A DNA stretch of 64,000 nucleotides. Origin: Laguncularia racemosa. Taxonomy: Eukaryota; Streptophyta; Magnoliopsida; Myrtales; Combretaceae. How positions within the stretch are numbered: the first letter of the stretch is position 1; the number at the start of each line of letters is the position of its first letter. This document shows positions 24,501 through 35,881 of the stretch, in pieces. The stretch is taken from NCBI GenBank assembly GCA_037954665.1, contig JBBMOL010000197.1, positions 124,001 through 188,000 on the forward strand, given 5' to 3'. The notes beneath the pieces were generated by a model, which worked only from the letters and a program-made list of their open reading frames with translations, was not told the DNA's origin and ran no database searches. The position numbers were made by a program, and so were the translations under genes.

Positions 24501-24773
24501 GGTGGTGAATGAATGGCCTAAACCGAAGATAGTGATAGATGCTAGAAGCTTCTTAAGGTTAGCAAGGTATTACAGGAAGTTTGTGGAAGGATTTTCTAAA
24601 TTGGCAATTCCTCAAACCAGATTAACTCAAAAGGGGGTGAAGTTCAAATGGGATGATAGATGTGAAACGAGCTTCGTAACATTAAAGGAGAGGCTAGTTT
24701 TAACACTGGTTTTGACATTACCTATCAATGGTGAAGAGTTTGTCATATTCAATGATGCGTCTATCTAAGGACT
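24501..24773 (+). pseudogene. Element A RNase H, first part, cut by element B
   Basis: EWPKPKIVIDARSFLRLARY, KFVEGFSKLAIPQTRLTQK and FNDASI are readable. The frame ends at 24767-24769 (TAA in the position of a sense codon) and then the TSD ggact. The next residues of the domain (GLGCVLMQNERVIAYASQQL) are found at 42861, 18 kb to the right. Confidence 0.88.
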
Positions 24774-25518
24774 TGATGTGCCTAAATAATTCAAGCACAT
24801 GAACACAATCCAACTAGAGAATTCAACAAGACAAAATCCACAAAGTGGCATGATGAAATTGACTTCCACTTAAGCAAACGACCAAATGAAATTTGAACTA
24901 ATAAGTATGTGAATGTTCAATGGGAAATCACGCAATTACACCAGGAAAAAATTTCAAAATTGAAATGACCCAAATCTGAAAATTACATCCAAATCATGTA
25001 AATAGAAGTAACCACAAATTGCACCTAGATATGACTCACTAAATACAATTTCTTAACAACAAAAGTAAGATTGATATGACTCACAATCTCTTCTAGTTAA
25101 ATGTCGCCACAATTTTGCTAAGAAATTGATAATAGATCTTTGATTTGCAAGGCTCTCCCTCATAGCTTAAAGAGTGTTTTTTTTTTTCAAATTGACAAAA
25201 GCTCCCTAAAAAACCCTAATTAGCAAGTATTTATACTTTCTCCAATTAGAGTAAAAATGTTCAAAAAAATTACACATATGCCACTAAGTGGCCGGTTCTA
25301 AAATCAAAGTCCAAGTACCAAAATAAACAAAAATTGGTCGGTTCTCATAGCAAAAATTACATATTCAAATGGTTTTCAAGTGATCGGTTCTTTAATTCAA
25401 GTGAACAATTTGTTGGACCAGTTCTTCTTTGGTTTATGTCAGTCTGTGAATAACCTACAAGCTGAGCTTTAGCGAGTTTACCTATCACCATGTAAAAACC
25501 AACAAGTATACCTACTGG
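24774..25518 (-). mobile_element. Element B left (3') LTR, distal part
   Basis: Starts TGATGTGCCTAAATAATTC on the + strand, i.e. the LTR's 3' end in element orientation. It contains the TATA box (tatttata, 25228-25235, complement TATAAATA). It is interrupted at 25518 by C and continues at 39954-40099; 745+146 bp equals the right LTR within 2 bp. Confidence 0.92.
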
Positions 25519-27442
25519 TGTCGAGTCTAATTTTTTATTTTTCATTCCTAATTCGATTTATACTAGACCCTATGCTCATCTAATGTAGACCCTCGACTTG
25601 AGTAAGGAACTTCATTTTATTTTGGAGTCGCCACCCATGCGGTTGAGAAAAATCGAATTAGGACTAATTGAGCAGATTAATCCTAATTTAGACCACTAGT
25701 CAGCGAGATTTTCTCTTTTCGTTTTTTGTGAAAGAGGAAATGAAAAACAAGAGTTTTTGGGTTCGGAGGCTAACCTATTAAAATCTTAAAGTTACCACCC
25801 TATCTCCTGAAATCTAAACCTTATCCAAATGTCTTTTATTTTATTTTATTTTTTATTATGTTTTTGAATAAGTTATTCTAAGAAAATGATTTTCTGTTCT
25901 TTTTAGGGTTGCCCTAAATAGGTGCCTACGTACTTGCTATTCAGGATCAAACAAGTGGTAGTTCGCTTTTCTCGAAAAAACTTTAATGTGTTTGTGATTT
26001 TTAATTATGAAATTACTTTTGATTTACGTTTTTATCATTTTAGTATTTTTTTTCTGGAAAAATGTAAGCCTAAGCTTGATCATTTGATTTTTGAAAAATA
26101 ATAATTTCAAGGAAAAACCAATTTTGGATTTATTATTATAGAAAAACATTTTTCTAAGTGATAAAAATTTATTTCCCTATTTTTCAACTCATCTCTTATT
26201 ATTATAAATTTTTATTGAAAAATTTTCTCCTATATTATTTATCTATCCTAAACTAAAATCTAATTTTTTGTTATTTTTTCTAATATATATTTTTATCATT
26301 TTTTATTTTATATTTTTATATTTTATTATTATTATTTATTTTTACTCATCCTAAATTAAACCCTAAAAAAAAACTAATCTAAATTCTAATATTTTCTCAT
26401 TTTTTTAATTATAAATGACAAGTAAATAAATAAAGAAATTCAAAAAAAAATAACTAAATAACTAAATAAGAAATAATAAAAAAAATCAAAAAATCCGACT
26501 TACCTAGATCCGGGTTGGTGCGCGGGTCGGGTCGGTCGAGTCGGATCGGTCACAGTGCCTAAGAGTGCTCGTTGACAACATTCCGACGGCCTTTCGAAGC
26601 GATTGAGGTGTCATCTCCTAGGTTTTCGGGGGTGGGGAACTCAACCGTAGCGGTGGATTTCTCCAAAAATGCCTCCTAGTGGTAGCTCGGTGCTTGATCG
26701 GTAGTCGCGGCATGGAAACTCAGGCGAGGCTTCGATTTTCTCTCTTTTCCTCACTTCTGATCCATGATCCTACTTCCTCCCTTCATCCTCTATTTATAGG
26801 CATAAGGAATCGAGCTGGATAAGCTTGGATTTCCTCCGATTGAAGCAAATCAAATTTGCAGTTAAAACCTTCCTCCGATTTGTGCAAATCCCTCAATTTG
26901 TTGCAATTTGATTCTAATTAGGTGATGTTTATCCTATTTCTGTTGAAGATCTGCTGGATTTGTGCAAAAAATCGAATCAAAACGGCTGAAATTCGATTTC
27001 TCCTTGCCAGCAACGATTTCAGACGAAGGTTGAAGAAGATCACGCGCTCAGCGCGTGCGTCTGTTCCAGCCAATCAACTGCTGACACGTGTCCCAAGCAA
27101 TGAAAAAATTGCAAAACGCGGATTCTGCCTCCCCCGCGTTTCGAACCTGCGACCTGACCCCTCTCCTCATGCCTTAAGCCATGGTTCGGACTAGCTGGGC
27201 TAGCCCACTTACTCGATTTTTTTATTTTCGCAATTTGCATATATGCAATGTGATTTTTTATTTTTTTTTATTTTTTTAATTTTCAAAAATTTGTAAAAAT
27301 TATTTAATCCCTCTTATTACTATTTCTGTAATTATTTTCCAAAACTGATGTATTTTTCCTATTTTTGCTAAATTAGAAAAAAAATGTAAAAAATTGAAAA
27401 TTGATTATTGTTGATTATTAGGGCAAAAATGAGGTGTTTACA
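25519..27442 (-). mobile_element. Element C 3' LTR (left)
   Basis: 1924 bp, element orientation TGTAAACACCTCATTTTTGCC ... ACTCGACA. In element orientation CTATAAATAGAGG (complement at about 26788-26801) is a strong TATA box. AT-rich U3/U5 parts contain many homopolymers. Short open frames here are not genes. Confidence 0.93.
27139..27205 (-). promoter_or_regulatory. Pol III-like A-box/B-box pair in the C 3' LTR
   Basis: Read on the minus strand: TAGCCCAGCTAG (27202-27191) resembles the tRNA A-box, and GGTTCGAAA (27147-27139) the B-box (GGTTCGANNCC), about 45 bases further on. The other LTR has the same pair at 39610-39673. No cloverleaf can be drawn. It may be a tRNA- or SINE-derived module captured by the LTR or coincidence in a GC-rich patch. 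Confidence 0.35.
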
Positions 27443-27456
27443 GCTGCCCCTCTTTG
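27443..27456 (-). other. Polypurine tract of element C
   Basis: On the minus strand AAAGAGGGGCAGC directly precedes the LTR start TGTAAACACC. Confidence 0.88.
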
Positions 27457-29050
27457 TAGTAAAGTTTGCAAAACTTAACTACAAAGACAAGAAAGACGCC
27501 ATTTTTGGCCTCTTGACTGAATGGATAACGCCTTGGCTTGGCTGGTTATCTGGAATTTAGTCTCTTGTAGGAAAATGCTCCATGAGCTAATAACTCCACG
27601 AGTATTTTGTGACGGTTGGTATTGCTTAGGAAATGGTCCTAAACCACCTAGCAATCTGGAGTAATGTATCATCCCGAAAAGTGCTCTATGGGCTAACTAA
27701 TTGGTGATAGGAAACATCTCAAGGATTGTCTAGGAGTATGTTATTGTAGGTGGAATAGCTGATGATAGGAAGCGTCTTATTGGACTAGCAACCTTAAAGA
27801 GAAGATTATCTTGGAAAGCGCTCTTACGAGCTGGCTACCTATTAGCAGAAGCGCCTAGCTAGACTAGCAACTGTTTAGGGAGAAATACTTCCGAAGAGTG
27901 CTCTTATGAGCTGACTAATCAGTTATCGACAAATTCGAAAAGTGCTTTCATGAGCTGACTAATTGATAGATTCGAAAAGTGCTCCTATGAGCTAACTAAT
28001 CGATAGATTTGAAAGTGCTCTTCTAAGCTAATTGATAGATTCGAAAAGTGCTCCTATGAGCTAACTAATCGATAGCTTCAAAAAGCGCTCCCATGAGCTA
28101 ACTTCAAGAAAAGATGTCTAGGAAAGTGCCCCTTTTCAAGCTAACTAACCTATAGCGAGAGGACATGCCTCAAAAGGTGCCCCCTATGGGCTGACATTTT
28201 TGAAGGGATGTTTGGGAAAGTGCCCCATTGTGGGCTGATTAACCTATGGTGGGAAGACGTCTCAAAAGGTGCCCCTATGGGCTAACCCTGAGAGAGGATG
28301 TTTAGGAAAGTGCCCCATTGTGCGCTAACTAACCGATGGTGGGAAGCGTCTTCTTAGACTCGTGACCCTAAGGAAGAAATGTCTCGAAAGGTGCCCCTAT
28401 GAGCTAATCCTAAGAGAGGATGCTTAGGAAAGCATCCCCATTGTGGGCTGACTAACCTATGGTAGGAAGACATGTCTCGAAAGGTGCCCCAATGTGCTAA
28501 CCCTACGAGAGGTATTTAGGAAAGTGCCCCAGTGTAGGCTGACTAGCCTATGCTTTTGAAAATTCTTCTAATGAATGGGTTAAATGATTTGATGTTTTTA
28601 TGAAATGTGGATGATAGTTATTTATTCTAAGATGCTTACCAATTTATCGCGAATAGCAACCAAACAACCGAACCTTCGTACTGGTTTGCTTCTCCTTTGC
28701 TTACTCTTGCTTTAAAACAAAGCTGAGGGTCTTGATGTGCTTCTCTTCTTGTGCGCATGGCTCTTTTGATGGTAGTATTACCCTACTAATGCACCAGATT
28801 TTAATGCTCAAAAGTAGATAGAATTATATCACAAAATTTATTGAGATTCATTATCATTTTGATGTTCATCACTCATTAGTGAAGTGATGGGTAATGTGTT
28901 TAGGAATGTTTGTTTTAATGAGAATTGGTTGGAATTATCGACTGTTTAGAGACATTAACTTTGCTTGTAAAAAAAATGAAAACTGGACTCAACGACATTC
29001 GTATTGAATATTGGCTTTCATAAACAATGGCAAAATTTCAATTCCCTTGC
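27457..29050 (-). repeat. Element C 3' untranslated region with two tandem repeat families
   Basis: 27660-28560 is filled with related units. In 27940-28100 a short unit of about 37-45 bp (GAAAAGTGCTCCTATGAGCT plus ACTAATCGATAG) repeats four to five times. In 28110-28560 a longer unit of about 90-110 bp (GGAAAGTGCCCCATTGTGGG followed by CTAACCTATGGTGGGAAG and AAAGGTGCCCCTATGGGCT) repeats about four times. Both share an AAAGTGC.CC..TGGGCTAAC core, so the long unit looks like a dimer grown from the short one. 28560-29050 is unique sequence up to the pol stop codon. Confidence 0.88.
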
Positions 29051-30260
29051 CTAAGGATAGTACATCTTAATAGCATCTGCATTAATGGGGTCTCTCAATT
29101 TTGGACCATTCATTTGAGTTAATATTAGAGCACCTCCGGACAATACCTTCTTTACTACATATGGACCCTCATAGTTTAGGGTAAATTTCCCTCTGGAATC
29201 TTAAGCATTTGGGAGAACTTTCTTTAGCACAAGATCCCCTTCTTTGAAGCATCGAGGCCTCATTTTCTTGTTAAATGCTCGGGCCATCCTTTGTTGGTAA
29301 CACTGGCCGTGACATAATGTAGTGAGTCTTTTTTCATCAATCAGATTCAACTGATCAAGCCTCTTCTTCACCCAGTCCGATTCAGTCAATTGCGTTTCTA
29401 ATAGAACTCTGAATGATGGTATTTCGACCTCTACTGGTAACATTGCTTCAGTACCATATACCAGAGAATACAGGGTAACTCCAGTATAAGTTTTAATTGA
29501 GGTCTTGTAAGCCATGAGGGCAAATGAGGCAACATCTCGTGCCAATCATTGTAAGTGATTATCATTTTTTCGATGATCCTTTTGATATTCTTATTGGCTG
29601 CTTCTACCACCCCGTTCATCTGAGGTCGGTAGGGGGTTGAATTTCTATGGTTTATGTGGAATTGTTGACATAAACCTGTCATCGATTTGTTGTTAAGATT
29701 GGTACCGTTATCGGTAATGATTGACTCAGGAACTCCATATCGAGCTATTATGTCCCTCTTCAAGAACCGGACTATTACCCCTTTAGTGATATTGGCATAT
29801 AATGAAGCTTCTACCCACCTGGTGAAGTAATCAATGACTACTAATATGAACCTGTGACCATTAGATGCTGTCGGAGTGATTAGGCCGATTATGTCGATTC
29901 CCCACATGGAAAAAGGCCATGGTGCAGACAACGAGTGCAACTCGTTGGGTGGAGCATTTATCCGGTTTGCGTACACTTGACACAAATGACAGTACTTGAC
30001 ATATTTGATGCAATCTGATTCCATGGTTAGCTAATAGTATCCCAACCTCATGATTTTTTGGGCTAACATGTAGCCGTTCATATGAGGTCCACATACCCCT
30101 TCGTGTACTTCTTTCATCAGTTCACATGCCTCATTTTTATCCACACATCTTAGCAAGGTGGTATCACACGATCTTTTGTAAAGCACAGACTCACTTAATA
30201 AGAAATGACTTGCTAACCTTCTGAGCGTTCTTTGGTCATTTCTGCTAGCCATTTCAGGGT
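29051..30260 (-). pseudogene. Element C integrase
   Basis: Inserts cDNA into the chromosome. Zinc-binding part: VHEGVCGPHMNGYML and CIKYVKYCHLCQ (about 30110-29970). Catalytic D in WGIDIIGLI, D in IITDNGTNL and E in PQMNGVVEAANKN are all readable (about 29900-29600). A TAG interrupts the frame at about 30030 (LGYY-stop). A frameshift near 29540 moves the reading to MARDVASFALMAYKTS. The C-terminus ends with NADAIKMYYP and TAG at 29053-29051, the usual end of Tat-clade polyproteins. Confidence 0.9.
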
Positions 30261-30369
30261 ATCTACTTTCTTGGAGAAAAGTTTTGATGTCGTGATACTA
30301 GGGCTTGTCATCTTGTGCTTTTTCAATTACTAAACAGTAGGCCGATCAATTTTCGATGTCTATTTTCAA

Positions 30370-30972
30370 TGATTGAACTTCGACTCCCCCTATTATCTGA
30401 ATTATAGATGCCAATGTGGCGAGTGCATCTGCAAACTGATTCTAAGCTCTTGGGACGTATGTGAAAGTGATTGCCTCGAATTCTTCCATTAGCTTTGTCA
30501 AATGTTGATGGTATGGTACCAGTTTAGGGTCTTTAGTCTTGTATTCCCCTCTCGTCTGTAATATGATAAGTGACGAATCTCCGTATACTTATAATTCACA
30601 GATTTCCATGTGGCAAGCCATTTTGAGGCCGATGATACATGCCTCATATTCCGCGATATTATTAGTATATGAAAATGTGAGCCTTATTGTTGAAGGGAAT
30701 TGTGTTCTGTCTGGAGATATTAACACTGCCCTGATCCCACAACCGAATACATCGGTAGCTCCATCAAAGAACATCCTCCACTTAAGGTTCCGGTCTATCC
30801 CACAGTCTTCTATTGGTGTACCTTCCACTATTAATATATTTTCATCAGGGAATTGGACTTGTAGCTCTTGGGAATCTCCTTCGACAGGGTGTTCTGCCAG
30901 TTGGTCAGCTAAAGATTGCCCTTTCATCGAGTTTTGATTTATGTACATGATATCAAACTCCGATAAGAGCAT
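30370..30972 (-). pseudogene. Element C second (archaeal-type) RNase H
   Basis: WRMFFDGATDVFGCGIRAVL (about 30800), NNIAEYEACIIGLKMA (about 30650) and VYGDSSLIILQ (about 30590) are the D-E-D landmarks of the extra aRNH domain that distinguishes Tat/Ogre elements from other Gypsy lineages. A stop (TAA, about 30587) follows HMEICEL. The preceding linker includes LADQLAEHPVEGDSQEL. Confidence 0.88.
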
Positions 30973-32310
30973 TTACCATTTGGAAATTGTCCCTATCAAA
31001 ACGGGTTTCTCTGCCATGTACTTCAGAGGATCATGTCTTGTCAGCAACTCGATGTGATAGTAAAGGGTGTATTGCCTTAATCGGTGCATGACCCAAATTA
31101 GAGCACAACAAGTCCTCTTTACTTTTGAATACCTCTATTCCCCGTTTGTAAATTTCTTGCTTAGATAATATATGGAACGCTCTCTCCCCTCTTCATCTTT
31201 CTGCCCCAACACGCATCCCATGGATTCAGGGAGTATCGTGAGGTATAAGAATAAGGGCTTCCCTTGCTTTGGGACTATCAAGACTAGAGGCTTTATGAGA
31301 TATTCTTTGATCGTCCTAAATGCTTCTTCACATTTGTCGTCCCATTCTACTGCGGCATTCTTTTTTAACAAACGGAATAGTGGACGGCATTTATCTGTAA
31401 GCTGTGAGATAAAACAAGCTATGTAATTCAACCTTCCCAGCAAACCTCTTACCTCTTTGATAGTGCATGGAGAAGGTAGCTCTAGTATAGACTTTACCTT
31501 GTCAGGGTCAATTTTAATGTCTTCCCGGCTTATGACAAACCCTAACAACTTGCCCATTGTGACCACGAAAGTGCACTTCTCCGGGTGTAACTTAAGTTGG
31601 AACTTTCTCAATCGCTTAAACAACTTTCTCAGGATATCTGTATGGCTTTCTTTTTCTTTAGACTTGGCTATCATATCGTCGATGTATACTTCGACCTCTC
31701 GATGCATCATGTCATGAAGTATTGCAACCATGGCTCTCTGATACATTGCCCCGGTGTTTTTCAAGCCAAAGGGCATGACTTTGTAACAAAAGTCTCCCAT
31801 ATTGTGATGAAAGTCGTCTTAGTTTTATCCTCTTCAGCCATTTTTATCTAGTTATATCCTGAGAAACCGTCCATAAATGAGAAGAGATGGTTTCCTGTAG
31901 TGTTTTCTACCAGAACATCAATATGAGGTAGGGGGAAGTTATCTTTTGGCGTAGCTTGGTTTAAGTGCCGGAAGTCTACACATACACGTACTTTTCCATT
32001 CTTATTTAGAACGGGGACTATATTCGCTACCCATTCTGGGTAATCAGATACTTCGATGAACCCTACTTCTAGTAGTTTCTTGACTTCCTTTTTAATCTTT
32101 AGTAAGATATCAAGCCAAAATCTTCTCAATTTCTATTTTTTAGGTTTGATATCTTCCCTTGTGGGAAGCCTGTGAACTACTATTGATTGGTCTAATCCTG
32201 GCATGTCGCCATATGACCAGGCGAACACATCTGCATACTCAGTTAACAGCTCAGTCATCTCACGTTTTTGCTCAGCACTCAAACTAGTCCCGATCTTGAG
32301 TTTTTTAGGT
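30973..32310 (-). pseudogene. Element C reverse transcriptase and first RNase H
   Basis: Starts with LTEYADVFAWSYGDMPGLD (about 32250). RT landmarks: VRVCVDFRHLNQATPKDNFP (about 31990), PLPHIDVLVE, SFMDGFSGYN, VMPFGLKNTGAMYQ and YIDDMIAKS with both catalytic aspartates (about 31690). The frame shifts by one base near 31795. Stops occur at about 32136 (KPKK-stop), 31846 and 31135. RNase H pieces include ESMGCVLGQKDEEGRERSIY (about 31200) and YHIELLTRHDPLKY (about 31050), where the family's D is preserved as TRHDP. Confidence 0.9.
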
Positions 32311-32738
32311 TTCTTTATGCTTCTTAGATTTACTGTCTCTACCAGCTCGTCGATTGAAATTCCACTTTATTCATGTTTTTGCCAATTTCCTTGTATTATT
32401 TCGTGGTCAAGGATATCGCCTCCAACAGCTAACCCAGCATGTTGGAAACGATATCAATGTTTTCATTTTTTACCTCCATGAAATGTCCCTGACGTTCGGT
32501 GGCAGGAAATCTAGGTGAAGTGAAACGAAAGCAGATATATATATAAGCAAGACAAATTGTAATTTATTGAATTATGTAAAGAAGTCTCAAAAACTTGTTT
32601 AACAATTGTTCCCTATCCTTGAGCTGACCTAGTGCTATCAATAGGATAACATAACCAATTGTTGAGAGCTGGATGCTGTTTGAACATGCGAGGGGTTAGG
32701 CTCCCATTGCTGACGTCAGCTTCGCTTATCCTTGGCTC

Positions 32739-33660
32739 TTAAATGGTAGTTGCTTGTTTGAATGATTGATGGAGGGGTGGAATGCACATCTGGGTGTTAC
32801 TTGGCTTTTCTTTCTTCTTGCCTCTAACACATCTGGCTTGTGCTTCTTCCTGGGCTGTAGGAACGTACCCTAGTCCAAACGTCCCTTGCTGCCCCTCCTT
32901 AAACCGATGGCCTTCCTTACTGGTCACCACATTCACCTCGTTGAATATCTGGAGACCAAGGTCTTCGGAACCATCCTCCCCAATGTAAGGTATGGCAGTT
33001 TCTTTGTAGATGGCATAATCTTGCTCGCCTAGTATAGTGACGATCTGCCCATTTGCAATGAATTTGACCTTCTGATGGAGACTTGAGGGTATGGCTCCAG
33101 TGGTATGTATCCATGGCCTTCCTAAAAGTAGATTAAAAGATCTTGGGATGTCGAAGACTTAGAAGGAGATGTAAAACACTTGCGGGCCAATCTCTACCAG
33201 CAAGCTTATTTCCCCTACTATGTCTCTTTTTGACCCGTTGAAAGCCTTGGCCACCGTCGAGCTAGGTTTAATATTGCTTGGATCAACCCCCAATAAATCG
33301 ATGATAGCTAATAGGCAAACATTGAGAGGCAACCCGTTGTCGATGAGTACTCAGGAGACGATCGTGTCGTTGCATTTCACCACTATGAATAGCGGTTTTG
33401 TATGTTGGTCCCCGCCCTCTCCTAGCTCTTTGGGGGAGAAAGATATCTGGTCCATGGTGAAGATAAAATCTGCCACGTGACTTAATTTTTCTGTAGCGAT
33501 GCCTTCAGGTATCCGGATCTGTTTGAGGACTTTGAAAAGTGCTTCCCTGTGGGGCTCGGAGGTTGTAAAGAGGCCAATAAGTGATATTTGGGCTGGAACC
33601 TTGTTTAGTTGTTCCATGATTTTATATTCGCTCGCCTTGACCATTTTTGTAAATGCAGCG
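32739..33660 (-). pseudogene. Element C aspartic protease region
   Basis: After ASEYKIMEQLNKVPAQISLI and FTTSEPHREALFKVLKQ (about 33640-33520) the active site reads VLIDNGLPLNVCLL (about 33340), the Ogre-type DNG/DSG motif. NLLLGRPWIHTTGAIPSSLH (about 33125) is the second landmark. A stop at 33351-33349 immediately precedes the active site, and another lies at about 33158. Confidence 0.85.
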
Positions 33661-33859
33661 AGCCCCTCTTCTTCTTCCCTTCCTATCTCCGTGTTGGGCT
33701 CCTCAGTTGAGATTTTATATTTCGGGTCATAAACTCTCCCAAAGCGGGTGATTCCTCCTACTATAGGGGGTCGTTCTTGATCAAAGGTCTGATAGTCAAA
33801 CGGCGCTGCCTTATACCTCTCTGTGAGTATTGGGACATTGAATACATACCTCTTTTTTG

Positions 33860-35636
33860 GAATTTGTATCTCGGTTGACTATCCTCCATGGCACTTTATG
33901 ACCATCGGCTTTTGGTTTGACTTGATCATGTTCACGGACTTCTCCCCTTCTTTTGGTGGGTTGTCCTCTTTCTCAAACTTGGGTCCCCATCTACTAGGCG
34001 GCCCATACACAGTTGGAGTGTAAGAATAGTTTACCAGGTACTCGAATCTCCCATGTGATTCTCCTAAGGTACCAACCATTGGGTCTCCAGCTAACCATCT
34101 CTTTTTGATATGTGATTTGGGGGTTTTCTCTGGAGTTTAACGGGAATGACTTTTCTGCTGGTATGTCGCCTTTTGCTTTGAGGATTCTTTGGGACCCAGC
34201 TCTTCGAATGTGATCATATTAACGGTGGGCTTATGGTTGGGCAGCGGATTAGTGTTGACATTAAGTGCCGGGGTATTAACAAAGTCCAACTGCACTATCC
34301 CAACGTCAATCAAATCTTGGATTTTGTTTCGGAGCCTCCAGCATTTATCTGTAGAATGCCCCTCTTGGCCCATATGATAGTCACATTTGAGGCTTGAGTC
34401 AAAATTCCTGGGCTTGTACCGGTCATTCGGGATCTCGAAGCTGATCAAATTATCCGCCCGCAACCGAGCAAAGACTTGGCTAAGTGGGATCGGGATTGGA
34501 GTGAACTGTCTTAGGACTTTGGCGGCCTGGACGTGATTTGTGGGGGATTGCTGGATTGGGGCACTCGTAGTCTAGAATGTCACACGAGTCCCAGTCTTGT
34601 CTGCTTTACTGGAGTTGACTGTGCTGATGGTAGACTCATTGGCTTTGTTACCTCCTAAGGGCCTTTGTGATGATGTGACCCTAGGAGGATCTATTGTTTG
34701 GAGTCTGCCTGTTGTTATGGCATTTTCAATCCGGCAACCTACTGCTACTACCTCTGCAAAGCTGGATGATGTCTGGCCTACCAGATGTGAGAAGTAGGTC
34801 TTATCGAGAGTGTTGACGAATATGAATGTCAGCTCTTTTTCAGAAATCGAGGTTGCTACCCTGGCAGCTTGAGCTCTCCAGCGCTGAGCATACTCCTTGA
34901 AAGACTCAACGTGTCTCTTTCGAAAACTTCCCAAGTCAATTACTGAGGGGGCGACTTCGATGTTGAACTTATATTGGTCATAGAATGCCCGAGCAAGCCT
35001 TTCCCAGGTATTAACCTGATTGAAATCCAGGTGGGCATACCAGACTAGGGCAAGACCTGTAAGGCTATCTTGGAAGGTCTGGATCATAAGTTGGTCATAT
35101 TGAGCATATTTGCTCATCTTCCGGGCGTATAGCCTTGTGTGCATCTTGGGGCATCCAGTGCCATCATACTTTTCAAATTCTAGGGTCTTGAATTTATCGG
35201 GGTATACTTCCTCCCCATATGCTGGCAAGCTGGTGATCCCGGCCTGTTCAAAACCGTCAAGCCCCTCTATTGTTTTCACTTTGTCGGCAAGTTATTGAAA
35301 GAGTCTCTTTTCCATCTCTTTTTTTCTGTCCTCCATTTCTTTCTTCAAGTCATCAGAGGTCGGACCCTGGTTGGCTCTCGGTTCATACTCAAAGGCCAGG
35401 TTGTGGTAGGAATTGATTTCTTCATACTCTGGAGGTTGTCCCTCCACTGCTTTCCCTTTTCTAGCCCCTGAGTGTTCTTCTTGAGTTGGTTGGGTAGTGC
35501 GAAGCAGGCCAATGCTTTCAGTCATGAGGTGGACTTGTGCAGCTAGCTGCTGGACCGTTTGTTCTAGGGATACGATCCTAGGGTCTGAAGTAGCGTCAGC
35601 ACTTGTGTTGTTATGGTTGTCGCCACTGTTTGCCAT
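33860..35636 (-). pseudogene. gag: Element C Gag
   Basis: Starts MANSGDNHNNTSADATSDPR at 35636 with a probable coiled-coil (VSLEQTVQQLAAQVHLM). The capsid-like core includes FEKYDGTGCPKMHTRLYARK, QDSLTGLALVWY, FKEYAQRWRAQAARV and SEKELTFIFVNTL (about 35180-34800). A short-form nucleocapsid, CDYHMGQEGHSTDKCWRLRN (about 34390), carries a C-x2-H-x5-H-x4-C arrangement typical of this clade. Stops at 35294-35292, 34574-34572 and 34139-34137 are all in one frame, so no indel is needed here. Confidence 0.88.
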
Positions 35637-35881
35637 TTTAGTTCTTAAATGGGTGCAGATTGGGCTTCTGGGAGGGTTTGGTTGTTTGGGAGCTATTTTT
35701 GATACCTGACGCGCATTTTTTCTTAGTATGATGTATGCATGAAAATGTAATGCATGTGTCACATGGATGCTAAAATAAAGGGGACAACAATTGATTGATG
35801 ACATAATACTGAAACTTTATTTTTATTAATACTGGAAACTTAGAGTTTAATACTTGAAAAAAATGAAAAAGTACAATAGAT

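Larger units (their letters stand above)
19850..24773 (+). mobile_element. Element A, segment 1: Tekay/Del-like Ty3/Gypsy retrotransposon (5' LTR to RNase H)
   Basis: A is the base layer of the nested complex: LTR, PBS, gag, protease, RT and the first half of RNase H. Its sequence resumes at 42863-43106 and at 52850-52964. Assignment to Tekay/Del rests on the RNase H and connection phrases (FVEGFSKLA, LTQKGVKFKWDD, GLGCVLMQ, LELATIVLILKLWRHFLY, MRQR). Stops are very frequent, and most fit C-to-T changes (CAA/CAG to TAA/TAG, TGG to TAG). This fits an old, methylated copy. Confidence 0.85.

Noticed and set aside
27139..27205. Candidate tRNA gene (A and B boxes)
   Set aside because: No acceptor, anticodon or T-arm pairing can be drawn; retained only as a Pol III-like motif pair.
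26922..27240. Open frames on both strands in the C LTR
   Set aside because: They recur in the other LTR with frame changes; they are an effect of the GC-richer R/U5 region.
30539..33732. Several + strand frames of 60-130 codons
   Set aside because: They lie antisense to the clearly recognised RT, RNase H and protease of element C.
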